A stretch of 64,000 nucleotides of DNA from Coenobita brevimanus (Eukaryota; Arthropoda; Malacostraca; Decapoda; Coenobitidae), in NCBI GenBank assembly GCA_032717465.1, contig CM064732.1, forward strand, positions 23,750,567-23,814,566, given 5' to 3'. The notes beneath the pieces are model-generated. The model did not search any database, had not been told where the DNA came from, and was given only the letters and a program-made list of their open reading frames with translations. The first letter of the stretch is position 1. Every line of letters starts with the position of its first letter. Both the position numbers and the translations under genes were made by a program. Below are positions 35,374 to 47,713 of the stretch, piece by piece.

Positions 35374-36230
35374 GAGTCATGTCAAAATCATACCTATGGG
35401 TGTGGGCACAATATCGCCAGGACCCCTCAAAAGATTTCGATCATACTTTCTCAGTGATGCAGTATGAAGGGATTATGAACTAATTAGGTCAGCAAGGTCA
35501 AGGTCATGTGGATATGGGAGCAATATTTCCTAAAACCCTAGATGAACTTCAACCAAAATTTGTCAGTGATACAGTATGAAAGGACGATGAACTGATTATG
35601 CTTCCACCCACCTAAGATAGAGTAGGCATTAAGTGATTGGCCTATCCATCCGTGTGTGCATAGGTGTCTGCATGTGTGGATCCATGCATCTGTAACACTA
35701 TTCTGGGCATAATGTCTCCCGAACCCACTGCTGGATTTTCACGAAACTTTTGTCAGTGATGCAGTATGATATGATGAGCTGATAGATACAGCTAGGTGAA
35801 GGGGTGAAAGGTTAAGGTCATGTTGGGATGACTTAGTTTATCCTTTGGACGAGTTATTTCCTGAACCTCTAGATGGATTTCAACCAAACTTTTGTCAGTG
35901 ACAAAGAATGAAGGGGTGATAAAATGATTCTGTCAGCAAGGTCAAAGTCACATGAGTGTGGGCACGATTCCTCCTGAACCCCTTGACGGATTTTGACCAA
36001 ACTTGCATCTGTGATGCAGTTTGAAGAGACGATGAACTGATTAGGTCAACATGGTTATGGGGTGAACGATCAAGGTCATGTGCGTGTGGGCGTGATATTT
36101 CCTGAACTTCTCGACATTTCAATCAACCTTTTTCCAGTGATACGGTATGAAAGGACGATGAACTGATTAGATCAGCCAGGTCAATGGGTCAAAGGTCAAG
36201 GTCATATGGGTTCAATCTAGTTTATCTATA

Positions 36231-37039
36231 GTCTCATTTCAACCCACAATGAACCCTGTAATGTAGGTTGTATGGCGATTTGGTGTGCAAGGATTGGCGA
36301 AGACATACCAAGCAATGTTTTGTGTCAATAGTTTGGAGCCAAAGTTCTCGGCATTTAATTTTTTAAAAATCCTTTCCTCCCATTCTTCATCCTTCAGTCA
36401 TCCTGTCGTACCCACATCCTTTAATGACGTAATTACCTTTATTGCGAGCTTCTTTTACAGTGTGTGCCAGCCGACCTACTTTAGCAGGTCCACTTTTACA
36501 AGTTAATCTTTCTCTCTTCCCTCCCTTTTTCTTCGCTTCTCAATATCCTTTTTTTATAAGATCCCTTTCTGTTTCCCTGAGCCATCTGTATCATTTCTTC
36601 TCCTCTATTTTTCTTCAATAGACCACACACTTTGTTCTTCGAATCCTGTCTTTTCACTTCCTCTGTCCCACTTCTTATATCAGCCCTGCTCTTTGACCGA
36701 TTCATTGGCTTTTCCTTTCTCACTCAGTCCTCCTACCCTTTACCCTGCTCTAGTCTTTATTCTTGTCTCTCCCGGGTCACATTTCATACATCTCTATATC
36801 TTTTTCATGATACCCATTCCCCTTAATATTGTCATAGTTTTGTTGCATATATTCATCATTTCTACCTTGCCTTCCTATCTGTATCCATTGTTGTTCCTCC
36901 TTCTTCTTCTGCTTTGCATCTTTATTATTACAATCACTCTTCCCCGTCTGATCTTCTTATTTGCAAATCCGTTTCTCTTCTTCATCGACTACTTAACCCC
37001 TTCAGTCCAAAAAACAGTATAGTGTTAATCTTTCAAATG
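36231..37039. other. No gene; pyrimidine-rich
   Basis: C/T-biased low complexity from 36,360 to 37,000. Stop-containing frames without domains. Confidence 0.6.
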
Positions 37040-38775
37040 GCGATGGTTTTATTCATATTTGAAGAGAGCTCTTGTAGTGGAAGAATATCTGGAATCCTTT
37101 CTAATAGTTTTTCTTCATCCTCTTTCCCTCCACTTTTCCGCTCTGATGGTTCTGTAGCTGTACCTACTGCTGATATGGCTGAATTATTCTGTCAGACTTT
37201 CTCTTCTAATTCCGTTTTGGACAATTCCAGTGCACTTCCTCCATCTCATCCCCCTCTCTTGACTTCCTCATGACTGACATTAAAATTTCTTCAGTCAATG
37301 TACGTTCTGCCCTCACTGTTCTCAGTGTTAACGAGACATAAGAGCCTGATGGTGTCCCTCCTGTTGCTGTGTACTCTGCACCATGCGCAGACAAACTCAT
37401 TCGCCATTGTCTGTCAACTTGTACCTTTCCCTCTTGCTGGATATTTGCTCTCCGTCGGCCTATCCTAAAGAAGAGTGACCGTTCCCAGCCCTCTACCATA
37501 TGCCCAATTGTTGCAATATCCTTTGTTTATAAAGTATTTGAATAAATTCTTAACAAAAATGCACCTTTCATACCATAGCCACCATAGCCCTTTTTCCGAT
37601 CACCGGTAAGAGTTCCGCTTAGGACTCTCCAGTAACGATCTTGCCACCTTTTCAGACTTTTAGTCATCCTTCTTTCCTGATTTTAGCGAAACCTTTGCCA
37701 TCTCAAAGTCTTTCAAAAAAGTCTGGCATTTGTCTTTTATTTCGAAAATGCCCGCTTATGGTTTGATCCTTTTATCTGTGCCTTCATCTCTATCTTCCTT
37801 TCTGGTCTCTATATAGCTGCTGCTGTAGATAGCCACCAGTCTTTTAGAGCTATCAGTGGTGGTGTTCCTCACGGTTCTGTCATACCACCATCTCTGTTCC
37901 TTGTGCTCATCAATGACCTTCAAAACTGTACATTTTACACTATCTGCTTTTACTCTAATGACTCCACTCTTCATTTTTCCATCTGATTTTTGGAAAATAC
38001 ATGGGAGAGGCTATGGCTAACCTGATTTCTGATCCTGCTCATATATATGTTTTGATCAAAAGTAAACCTGTTATTGTAATGCATTGAAAACTCATGTATC
38101 TGCATATTCCAACCCGTCAAAATCTACCACAGGAGTATCCGTTAATGATTAACCATATTCATTTCAATCTTCCATCATCTCTGAACATACCAGTACACGT
38201 ACTTGGGGTTTCAGTCTCTCGAGATCAGTCCTGGAAAGATCATTTTACTTCTCCTGTTAAATATGCATCCAAGAGGTTGAGTGTGCTAAGCCAACTTCAT
38301 GCTTTCTTAACCACCGAACAACTGTTGACTTTGTAGAGTGGCTTTATTTCCGTTGTGTATTCCTCTCGTGTGGGGGCGCAGCTTCTCACATACGGCGCTT
38401 CTCAACATGGTGGAGTCAGAGAATTTTGTCTCACTGACTTTCCTCCTTTTTCTGACTCCCTTCAGTCTTTGTCTTTTTGTCGCACCATTGCTTCTTTGTC
38501 TCCTTTCTATCGTTGCTTCTATGGTCACTCCTCTTCTGAACTATATGCTTGCATCCCTTCTCCATTACTGCGGGGACGTAGCGCCGGCCTGAGAGCAAAC
38601 TCTCACTCCTTTTCTGGGCAATTCCTAAAGCAGGAGTTAATCGATACTCCCGGTCCTCCTTATATGCATAAGGTTAACTCCGGGACTTTGTTCCACTGTC
38701 TGTATTTCCATCTGGCTATGACCTTCAGTCTTTTAAACGCAATGTGTTGAGACATCTCGAAATAAATGGATTATA
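37040..38775 (+). pseudogene. Jockey-like LINE relic (RT and C-terminus), plus strand
   Basis: RT blocks in order: 'EPDGVPPVAVYS' (37,345-37,380), 'RRPILKKSDRSQPST' (37,455-37,500), 'GGVPHGSVIPPSLFLVLIND' (37,860-37,920), then YSNDST near 37,950, where active enzymes have YADD. 'HVLGVSVSRDQSWKDH' (38,195-38,245) and 'LSPFYRCFYGHSSSEL' (38,500-38,550) follow, with an end near 'LLNAMC' (38,748). Frames switch and stops are common. The catalytic box itself is mutated. It belongs to the same broad lineage as the element at 48,773-50,560 ('FYRYFY', 'WNSLP' type C-terminus) but is a separate family. Confidence 0.78.
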
Positions 38776-38859
38776 ATTTAGGCTCTCCCATATTTTTTTT
38801 TTCCTTGATGGAAACAATCTTTCTGGCTTCCAGCCTTTGGTTCATCCTTCTTTACACAT

Positions 38860-39190
38860 AACTAGAAAGCTCTCAGAGAGCGCATACCTCCACCAATGCC
38901 TGATTCTGATCCTGATCCTCCCATAAATTTGATTAATTCATTCTAGGCCCGTGGCTCACCCTTGCACAAAATTTCAATGAAATTATTGAGAACTTATATT
39001 GTGCGGGATACACAGGATCCGGATTCGAATCCGCCCCCAAATTTAACCAATTCCTTCTTGGTCCATGGTCCACCCTTCCAGCAAATTTCATTGAAATTCA
39101 TCGAGAACTTTTAGAGATATCGTCTGGACGGACAGACAAACATAGGTGAATAGATAACCTCCTCCAACTTCGTTGGCAGATGTAAATATG
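38860..39190. repeat. Interspersed repeat family B, copy 1 (two internal units)
   Basis: Two about 110-bp units, each with 'aaatttcattgaaatt..tcgagaactt' and 'cccgtggctcaccctt' or 'tccatggtccaccctt'. It begins with 'agctctcagagagcgcatac' and ends with 'ggacggacagacaaacat' and 'aacctcctccaacttcgttg'. Related to 42,265-42,640. Confidence 0.7.
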
Positions 39191-39199
39191 CATAACATT

Positions 39200-40480
39200 C
39201 TACTAATTAAAAAAAAAAAATCTGAGAATGGCAAGAATGTGATCCATTCTTCCCTTTACTCTCCTGTTCTCTCTTCCCATATCTACTCCCCTTTTCATCT
39301 CTCCTTCATTCTCCTCCCCTTTTCATCTCTCCTTCATTCTCCTCCCCTTTCCCATTCTTATTCCTCCCATGCTTCTCGCCTTCTTAATCCTCTCCTCCCA
39401 AGTTCATCCAGAACCCTCCAGTACAGCTCAGCTCGTGCATCTCTTCATTCTTCTTCTTTCCGCTGCTATTCTCTGTCCTTCCAAGTTTTTACTGTTTGGT
39501 TCCAGGATACTCCTCTCATATTCTTTTCCTTTCTTTTCCCTCGCTTTCTGTCCTCCTTTCCCATTCAGCCTCCGTTCCTCTGATCTCTAGTCATCACTTC
39601 TATTCTTTGTTTTCAGGACATGTCCCCAATTCCTATATTCTTCCATATCTTTTGTCTCCTCCTGTCGTCTCATTATGTTCTTGTGTTTTCTTATCATCGG
39701 TGTATAGCTCGTCTCACTCTACTGTTCATATCCCTTCTCCCCAGTCATACTCTTCTTTCTCTTGTCTCTGTCTTGCATGATTTTCTTTTCTACTTTCCCT
39801 CCCCGGTTCCTTCTTTTTCCTGTCTCCACTGTTCTCTTGCGGTTCTCATTGAATCATTTGGGTGTTCATTGGCGTCTCCCTGGATAACTGGCTCGGCCTC
39901 CATACAATCACCCTACTAGCTCCTGTTTCCTCCTCCACGTCTCTCCTCTCCCTTCTTCCTTCTCGTATCGTTTTTATTGATTCTTTCATATTCTCTTCCT
40001 TACCTTTTGTTTTCTGTGCTTTTTCCCTTCCCGTTTCTTTCATACTCTCTCTCCTCTGTACCATGGGCGCTGGGTCTTAACTAGGATATTAGAATGGGGT
40101 GACTAAGGGGTGGCCAAGCCTAAGAACTCCTTGGGAGAGTCGCGGAGGTATTCCCTCATAAATCTTGGATTGCCACTTCGGTAGCCAGGCATGTTTCAGA
40201 GGTGGCCAGGGTGGTACTGGCTACTCCACTGCTCTGTACTTTCATACCATCTCCTCCTGTCATCTCATCGTATCCCTCTGCTTTCTTATCATCCCGACTT
40301 TTCCCTCTTCTTCTCCTCTTTCCTTTCCCTTCTTCTTCTTTTGTTATTTCATCTCTTCACGCCCTCCTGATTGTGTTATCTGAGTGTGTTTGGTGGAGTC
40401 CCCCTGCGTAACATACTCGGTCTTGCTGTGTTCTAACTAATGATTCCTTTCTCCCTTCTTCCTGATTACATTTGCATGGG
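39200..40480. repeat. Long polypyrimidine region
   Basis: The plus strand is about 80 percent C/T or more over most of 1.2 kb, with a small interruption near 40,065-40,240. Blocks at 39,640-39,930 and 40,240-40,440 look like diverged duplicates ('ctcctcctgtcrtctcat', 'tttcttatcatc'). Confidence 0.75.
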
Positions 40481-41560
40481 GTGTACAGGAAGGAGGGAGG
40501 AGACCGGACAGAGGAGACACGGAAGATGCAGTGAGAGAGAAAAAGATGGAGGAAAGAATGGCGAAGAAGAGAGATGAGAAGGAGTGTAGGGAGAAGTGGG
40601 AAAGGAGGAGGAGTGTATGGAGAAGTGGAAGAGATTTGAGAGGGAGGGGAGAAGGAAGACTTAAGGGAGAAGGAAAAATAATTAGAATAAATTATGAGAG
40701 AACAGACAAGAAGCAGGTGGAGAGAACGAAAAAGAAGAGAAGGAAGAAGGAAGGGTACAAAAAAGTAGAAGGAAAGACATACTTAGCAGAGAAGGGATAT
40801 TGAAGTTTTAAAAAGGAGGAAAATGCTAATGTAAGTAGGTGGAAAGGAGGATAAACACAGTAAGCTGATTTTAAAAATACATGGTTATGAAAAAATGTAA
40901 GGAAAATAAACGAGAAGAGAATAGGATGGAGAACTAGAAAAGGATTAGCAATGAACAAAGTAACAGACAGGAACGAGGAGAAGGGGAGTAACAAAATTTG
41001 TAGCTGATGATATGGTAGTTGCAACACGGGAGGAAGAGGACGAGTAATGGAGGAGGAGAAGTAACGCAACTGGAGGAGACGACGACTCGGGAAAAGGAGA
41101 ACTAGAGAGGCAGGGAGAGGGAGCTAGGGAAAGAGAAGATAGGAAGAAGAGGAGGAAGCAAGGAGGGAAGAAGAGAAAGAAACAAGATGGGATGAAAGGT
41201 GAGCCAAGAAGGAAGACGAGGATGACGGAGCTAGTAGAAAAAGGAAAAACAAAGGAGGATACAGAAGTACACGCAATTGAGTAAGAAAAAGTGCAGTCAG
41301 GAAAGAAGACCAAACACGAGGAAGAATAACACCAAATACGAGCAAGAAGAGATGATGATGAAAAGATGCAAGAAGAAAGCAGAGTAGACATCAGCTGAAT
41401 ACTTATCGAGATGTGCAAAGAAAAAATATAAAACCAGCAATGGTGGAAGCTTCGGAATGGCTGAGAGAGATGGATGGGATGGAAATGAAAGATGGAAAGA
41501 ACTCCGATGAGAGAAGACGAAATATAAGGATTGTTTACCAGGTAAATTTTTGGAAGTTCA
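40481..41560. repeat. Long polypurine region
   Basis: The plus strand switches to A/G-rich (ggaagaagg, gaggagaag) for about 1 kb, the mirror bias of the preceding segment. No domain; open frames are compositional. Confidence 0.75.
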
Positions 41561-41586
41561 AGTGGGAATGTAGAGATAGCACAGTT

Positions 41587-41718
<132 letters not shown>

Positions 41719-41845
41719 TTATTTATCTATTGCCAGACGCCATAATCCCGCTAGGGGTGGCCAGTTGACTTTGAGTTACCGGTATTTGTTTTACGGGGAG
41801 GGGCAGTAACCCTCCACCAACCCACTTGTTGACATGTAGGGAGCA

Positions 41846-42191
<346 letters not shown>

Positions 42192-42264
42192 TTGAAGATG
42201 AATACAACAATGGCTGACTGACAGACAGTATGTAAATAATGAGACTGATTTGGAAGAATTCCAT

Positions 42265-42640
42265 AGAAAACTACAAAACACTCTGAGAGTGCACATCTCC
42301 ATCAACGCCAATGAAACATAATTTAATCCTGCAGCCGGATCAGGATCCAACTCATAATCTGATTAGACGAATATTTTTACGGTTTCACATAGACTTTTAA
42401 TTTTATTATATTATTCTCCTCTTTGTAAAAAATCTTAGAAGGCGCATACTTCTACCCACGCCAATAAAATGATGTTTTTCTGCATTCAGAGTCAGATTCC
42501 CCCAAAAATGTAATCACTTCTTCTTTGGCCCCATGACCTCATATTCACCACATTTCATTGAAATTCGAATAAGATATATTGACTAATAAAAAAAGGGGGG
42601 TGAATAAATAACCTCTTCCAGCCACGTTGGGGGAGGTACT
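42265..42640. repeat. Interspersed repeat family B, copy 2
   Basis: 'cactctgagagtgcacatct', 'catcaacgccaat', 'catttcattgaaattcgaat' and 'aataacctcttccagccacg' correspond to the blocks of 38,860-39,190, with internal duplication of the head (about 42,275 and 42,432). Confidence 0.65.
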
Positions 42641-44007
42641 GAAGGACACACCTGACAGGCATACCGTCTTAAAACTCATGCAAGTAGTAACCCCGTCATT
42701 ATAATGATTTTTTTTTAATAGCTTTTCCTTGTACGTCCACACGATTGTATTTAGCTAAGGGTATGCATTTTGCAAAGAATTAATGAAGGCTGTGCCCGAC
42801 TTCTATTGTTGGAAATCTTTTTCTTAAAATGAATAATATTGTTTGAAGCGATTAAAAATTGAATAAAAATACGTTTTGGTACTGAAGAAAATAGGTATGT
42901 ATGTGATAAGGGCATGTGTGTATGAATGTTAGTAGGTGTTAGATAGATGTAGCTTCAGTGTTGGGTCAAGTCCACTTGAAATCATTTGTGGGACAATCGT
43001 CCCACGAAGAATTTCAAGTGGACTGACTGATTTCACCTGATGACCTGTGTGGAGAACTGCATTGTGAGTGACTGTTATTAACCAGGACAAGGAGAATTGT
43101 CCTGTCCAGTGATGTGAACAGATAACTCCGAGATGAGCCAGGAGAGGAGATGTACTTCTGTACAAGGGTGTCCAACGTGCTCTGATACAAGTTGTGGGTC
43201 TAAGATCAACCAGAACTCTGAAATAAGCCAAGATATGGAAACGGTTCATTTCCAAGAGTGCCCTATATCCAGTAAAGGCAGGGTGATGTACACAAGATGG
43301 CTATGCCCAACTGTAGTACCACTTGTTCTCTTGGTATTTCAGTCTTTGTCCTCACAGCTGAACTAGTCAAGATGCGATGTGATAAAACTGTAAAATAAGC
43401 TGCTGCCTTCTGAACTGGTAATACCAAATAGGGGCTCCTGTAACCCCCAAGTGAAGAGGTATGTGAAACATAAGGAATCGCTTCTTTCCAATCGAGAGAA
43501 AGTGCAGGTTATGCAGACTGCAGGGGGACTCACTGAATTTGTAATGAGCAGATTAGTTCGATCTTTTCACGTACTGTACCTTGGCCTAGCTTTTTAGGCC
43601 CTTATTAGAGTCTTTGTTCGTTTTTTGGTTCTACTTCACACTTTCACAAGGCATTTAGTCAGAACCCTGAAATCTAAAGTCCTCTCAGTAACATTTCTGA
43701 AACAACCCCTTTCGTCATACACCTTATCTTTTGATACTTGCCTCCATTTCTTAGTTATTATTCTTCTACATACCATGCCTACAGCTCTCATCAGATTTCC
43801 AGTTCGATAAGTGCTTCACGTAATTCGGTTACGTATGATTTTCACATGTACAGTCCCAGCCTTCTTCCACTCTACTAATACAACTCCACTTATCCAGACT
43901 TTCGACGTATTATCCACAAACAATTAATTGTGCTAGGGTCATTACAGTTCCTAATTTTCGAACATGCCTCATTTCCTACTCCTTTTCCATCCTTCGTCCT
44001 TTTCATA
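42641..44007. other. No gene; double-stem inverted repeat at 42,970-43,023
   Basis: Outer stem GTCCACTTGAAAT / ATTTCAAGTGGAC (13 bp) and inner stem GTGGGAC / GTCCCAC (7 bp) with a 4-nt loop. A further small hairpin lies near 43,083-43,105. The rest is unassigned. Confidence 0.55.
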
Positions 44008-44423
44008 CCGGTGTCTTATGCACGGAGTGACTTATGCTGGAAGTTACCGTTCTGCTCAATGCGCATCGCCGAGTGCCCTTTTTAGTTGCTGGCTGAAAGT
44101 ATCCGCATGTTATCTCAAGTATTGTGCCATTTATCAACAACATTTTATGAAATATATGTGTCAGGGTAATAGTTGGATGTCTTATCGACCCATAGGTAAC
44201 TAAAGGTCGATATATAGATATATAGAAATAAATATACACATATTTGTTACAGGTAGATTGTGAAATAAGTCATTTTGTGAGGTTAGTTTAGGTTTATTTA
44301 GGTTAGGTTGATCTAGGATAAGGTTAGGTTAGGTTAGGTTTGTTTAGGTGAGATTAATTTAGGCTAAATAGAGAAGGGAATGGTAACTTCCTGCATAAAG
44401 TCACTCCGTGCATATGACACCGG
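44008..44423. mobile_element. MITE (416 bp) with about 45-bp TIRs and internal TTAGG repeats
   Basis: Left end 'ccggtgtcttatgcacggag' matches the reverse complement of the right end ('ccggtgtcatatgcacggag'), continuing through 'tgactt.atgc.ggaagttacc'. Flanks are TA at 44,006-44,007 and 44,424-44,425, a TA target duplication as in the Tc1/mariner-type superfamily. No ORF. The interior at 44,280-44,350 holds repeated 'ggttaggttaggtt', the arthropod telomere motif TTAGG in tandem. Confidence 0.82.
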
Positions 44424-44425
44424 TA

Positions 44426-45034
44426 TCTATTTTTACTTCTGCCACGGACACATTTTCGGGCATCTAATTCCTCCCCTGTGTACCATCAAACCTAGTTTTA
44501 TTTCCTGCTCCGTTCTCGCCTTTCTCATTCATCAGTTTCTCAAAAAGTATTATCAAATATCTCATTTCACCTCACCCTATTGGAATTCTTCCAATTTTGT
44601 CCTTTGCATTTTCTCACCTGCCTTCTGCATCCATTCATACAATGTAGTGTCTCTTTCGAAAACAGTTTCCCGTTTTCAGAAAAAAAAAAAACAGCAATAG
44701 CTTTTCCGTTTGTGTCCAGGGAAAAAAAGAATCTTCAAACTGTTAGGTCTCTGTGACTCACTTTCAACTTAATATAATCGTCGTTCGAAGCTATATTAAT
44801 GTATTAAAAATGGAAGGCTATGATGAGAGTAAAAAATGCGAAATGAAATGCGAAGTGCATGCCCACAACAATAACATATCCATTATTACCGAACCATAAC
44901 TAAAAGTAAATTCTGGTTTGGAGACAAAGAGGGAGATATAGGGATGCGAGGGGCGGCAAGAGCCGTAAAGCTGTTATCAGACACCTGCTGCGATAAAATC
45001 GTACATGGGTTATGACAAAATAATACTGCATGGA

Positions 45035-45087
<53 letters not shown>

Positions 45088-45492
45088 CTACTATTTTTGT
45101 TGGTATTATTATTATTCTGGCCTCAGAAGAGAATCGGAGGCTGCGAGAGGAATTTGAAGGGTTCAGGTTGTGTGTCCTGGCATGGGCCATTGCTGATGGA
45201 AAAAAAAAAATCCATATCCTTTACACGCAGTGGAAGGGCATCGCAGAGTCATATCAGTATTATGAGTGAACGGGCTAAGTTGGTCATCTTTACTGGAGAA
45301 TTCAATCTGACATGCACAAGAACTCTGAAGGGTGAACTTGGACCAATTTTTACTAAATTACTCCATGACCTATGAACACTGTTGAGGTGTCCTGCTCATA
45401 TCTTAAATAACAGTTAGTCAAGGACCTACATCTGGAACAGTACGAAGGTGAGGACTGGTGTCTGTCTGAAGGACGGTTGCCGAGTTCTGATA

Positions 45493-45528
<36 letters not shown>

Positions 45529-45537
45529 GTTCTTGTG

Positions 45538-45573
<36 letters not shown>

Positions 45574-45861
45574 GTTATTATGATGATGATGATGATTATT
45601 ATTATTATAACCTGTATATATGTATAAATTTAAGTGAATTAAAAAACCACCGTTATTAATGGGGCCTACCGATCCTTCTCACAGATACCTCACGCTTTTC
45701 CCTTGCCGTTCTACAATACAAAATATGCAAGGTCAAAAAACATACATAGGAAGTGTTGAGGCAATAATGTGCGTATCTCGAAATCAGTGTTTAGAAATAT
45801 GAAGTCAACAATAACATTATCATTAACCTACTCCTGCCGTGCCAGCTTAGTGAAATTCAAG
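44426..45861. other. No gene; (TG)n and (ATT)n arrays
   Basis: (TG)n at 45,040-45,085 and interrupted (ATT)n with ATG units at 45,491-45,608. A runs at 44,679 and 45,200. No domain recognised. Confidence 0.6.
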
Positions 45862-46004
45862 CAGTGTTGCTAGCTCCTTCTGCTCAGAGAGCGCAATACA
45901 TTCGCCAAAAAGCGCTAAATCATAGCAAAAAGCGCTAGATCACGGCACTGAGAATTGCGGTATGGCATTAATAACACAGTTCACTATTATCTATATAGAC
46001 AAAC

Positions 46005-46052
<48 letters not shown>

Positions 46053-46434
46053 CAATGTTCACATGAAACTGAATAATTCTTATGAGCTTTACTTACCTTA
46101 AAAACTAAAGAAAATCCACTTCAAATTCATCTCGATAACTGCAGCTTGGCAGGGCTTCCTCGGGCATGGAGTCTTTTTATTTAGATGAATCAGATGAATA
46201 TACTGGGTTGCTTCCTATAGCCTTTAGTACATCGCCTGAAAATTCATACGTGCTAGAATATTTACCCAGCCGCTTCAAGCCACTTCTCACTGTTAGTAAT
46301 GCATGAACTGTCTTGGTGCAGTCCGTTTCTTAATTTTGACTTGTCAAGATTTACTTTTCTATAAAGCTGCATTTGAGTTTGGAAGAGATATATAGACTAA
46401 CAGCAAGTGAAAAGAGTTTTTTGAAGGGCGACAT

Positions 46435-46489
<55 letters not shown>

Positions 46490-46736
46490 CTGGGATGCCA
46501 AGTGATTTTCCTCATGAAAAATTTTTACCAAGCACTTTACAGTCTAAAGTCACAATAACTGCGCTATGGGGACATTATCAAGTAATTTCGATAATTACAT
46601 CAAAAGCGCAATTAAATACACCATGCTTTCCAAAATAGCACTAGAAAACGCGCTAGGCGCAGCGTAATGAAAACCACGCAAAATCATTTCCCAACTCGCT
46701 AGAATTTGCGCTTTTCGCGCTAAAATAGCATCACTG
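45862..46736. mobile_element. Candidate non-autonomous hAT-like element (875 bp)
   Basis: Ends CAGTGTTGCTA (left) and TAGCATCACTG (right) form an 11-bp TIR with one mismatch, flanked by 8-bp sequences AATTCAAG and AATTCTAG (7 of 8 identical). hAT elements make 8-bp duplications and often start CAGTG or CAGGG (established). Subterminal regions are rich in short 'agcgcta' and 'aaaagcgc' motifs on both sides. No transposase; two (GA)n tracts inside (46,006-46,050; 46,437-46,487). Confidence 0.65.
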
Positions 46737-46744
46737 AATTCTAG

Positions 46745-47051
46745 TCACAAAGTTTTTAAATATTTTGGGTACGCATTATAAAATGCCAACAATTGATGTG
46801 CTCTAACCTAGTCCCGCAGCAGGAAGAGGAGGAGGAGGAGGAGGGGGAGGAGGAGGAGGAATAGGAGGAGGAGGAGGTGAAAAAAAAAGGAGGGTTGACA
46901 GAAAGAAGGAAGTGACGGTTTTAGTCGAGGAACTTGAGAGCCTGAGAGGACGGAGGAGAACGAATTGTAATACGTATGAATAAACAGGGACGGGGAGAGG
47001 GGCAGGTGAAGGAAGGGAAGGAAGAATAGTTCGAAGAGATGGTGGTGCAGG

Positions 47052-47104
<53 letters not shown>

Positions 47105-47299
47105 GCAGCGTCAGTCGTGCAGCAAATAGGTTCTCACTGTTCCTCTTTCCTTCTATCTTTTACCGCCACCCCATCCTACTCCTCTGTCCCATCTTTTATC
47201 TCTTCCTTTCACTTTGTTGTTTCTTCTGCCTCTGAGATCATTCATACGTCCTTGATAGATTTGCTGATTGATACAGAAAAAGGTATATTGGTAGGTATG
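46745..47299. other. No gene; GGA-rich and GA/TA tracts
   Basis: Purine-rich (gga)n at 46,826-46,880, then TA and GA runs at 47,052-47,099. Confidence 0.6.
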
Positions 47300-47308
47300 T
47301 AAAGGGTT

Positions 47309-47704
47309 GGAGCCTCTGTGGTACAGTGGTAGAGTGTGCGTCTCGTACACGGGTGACCTAGGGTTCGCGCCCCGCCAGAGTAATAAACTTTGGGAGTGTT
47401 CACCCGGCCACGTACTGCATTGGCGGACACAAGGGGTGCCGTGGTTGAACCAATGTCGCTTACTATATATGCTTGCACCCAGTCGGCTTGCGCGGGCCGA
47501 TTACACTTGGTTCACAGACTACACACACATCCAAAGCCACTCCAATATTACAGTTACACTTACAAGCACTTCTCACCCTACATACAATCTCTACCAGACA
47601 GCCTAAGCCACTTGGTAGAGATACATTTGCTGTATCGTCCCGACTTCGGTCGGGAAAAGCCGGTCCTACAGTGGATACTCAAACGGATGATGATGATGAT
47701 GATA
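47309..47704 (+). mobile_element. tRNA-derived SINE with (GAT)n tail and 9-bp target duplication
   Basis: Flanked by TAAAGGGTT at 47,300-47,308 and 47,705-47,713. Head 'gtggtacagtggtagagtg' (A-box-like) and 'agggttcgcgccccgcc' (B-box-like). The body contains 'tcccgacttcggtcgggaaa' (a perfect small hairpin) and the 3' end is a GAT repeat (47,687-47,704). The clear duplication indicates target-primed insertion. Confidence 0.85.
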
Positions 47705-47713
47705 TAAAGGGTT

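Larger units (their letters stand above)
33395..36230. repeat. Tandem array of about 115-155-bp monomers, interrupted by two insertions
   Basis: About 12 diverged monomers, each with 'atatctcctgaacccct', 'ggattttgaccaaactttt', 'cagtgatacagtatgaaggg', 'gatgaactgattaggtcagc' and 'aggtcaaggtcat'. Starts lie near 33,490, 33,640, 33,790, 34,680, 34,808, 34,930, 35,410, 35,523, 35,708, 35,850, 35,967 and 36,092. Two head segments ('ggcattaagtgattggcct' type, with 'gtgtgcat' repeats) precede monomer runs at about 33,400 and 35,600, which suggests a larger unit. Interrupted by a mariner (33,840-34,609) and a SINE (35,030-35,373). Non-coding. Confidence 0.85.
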
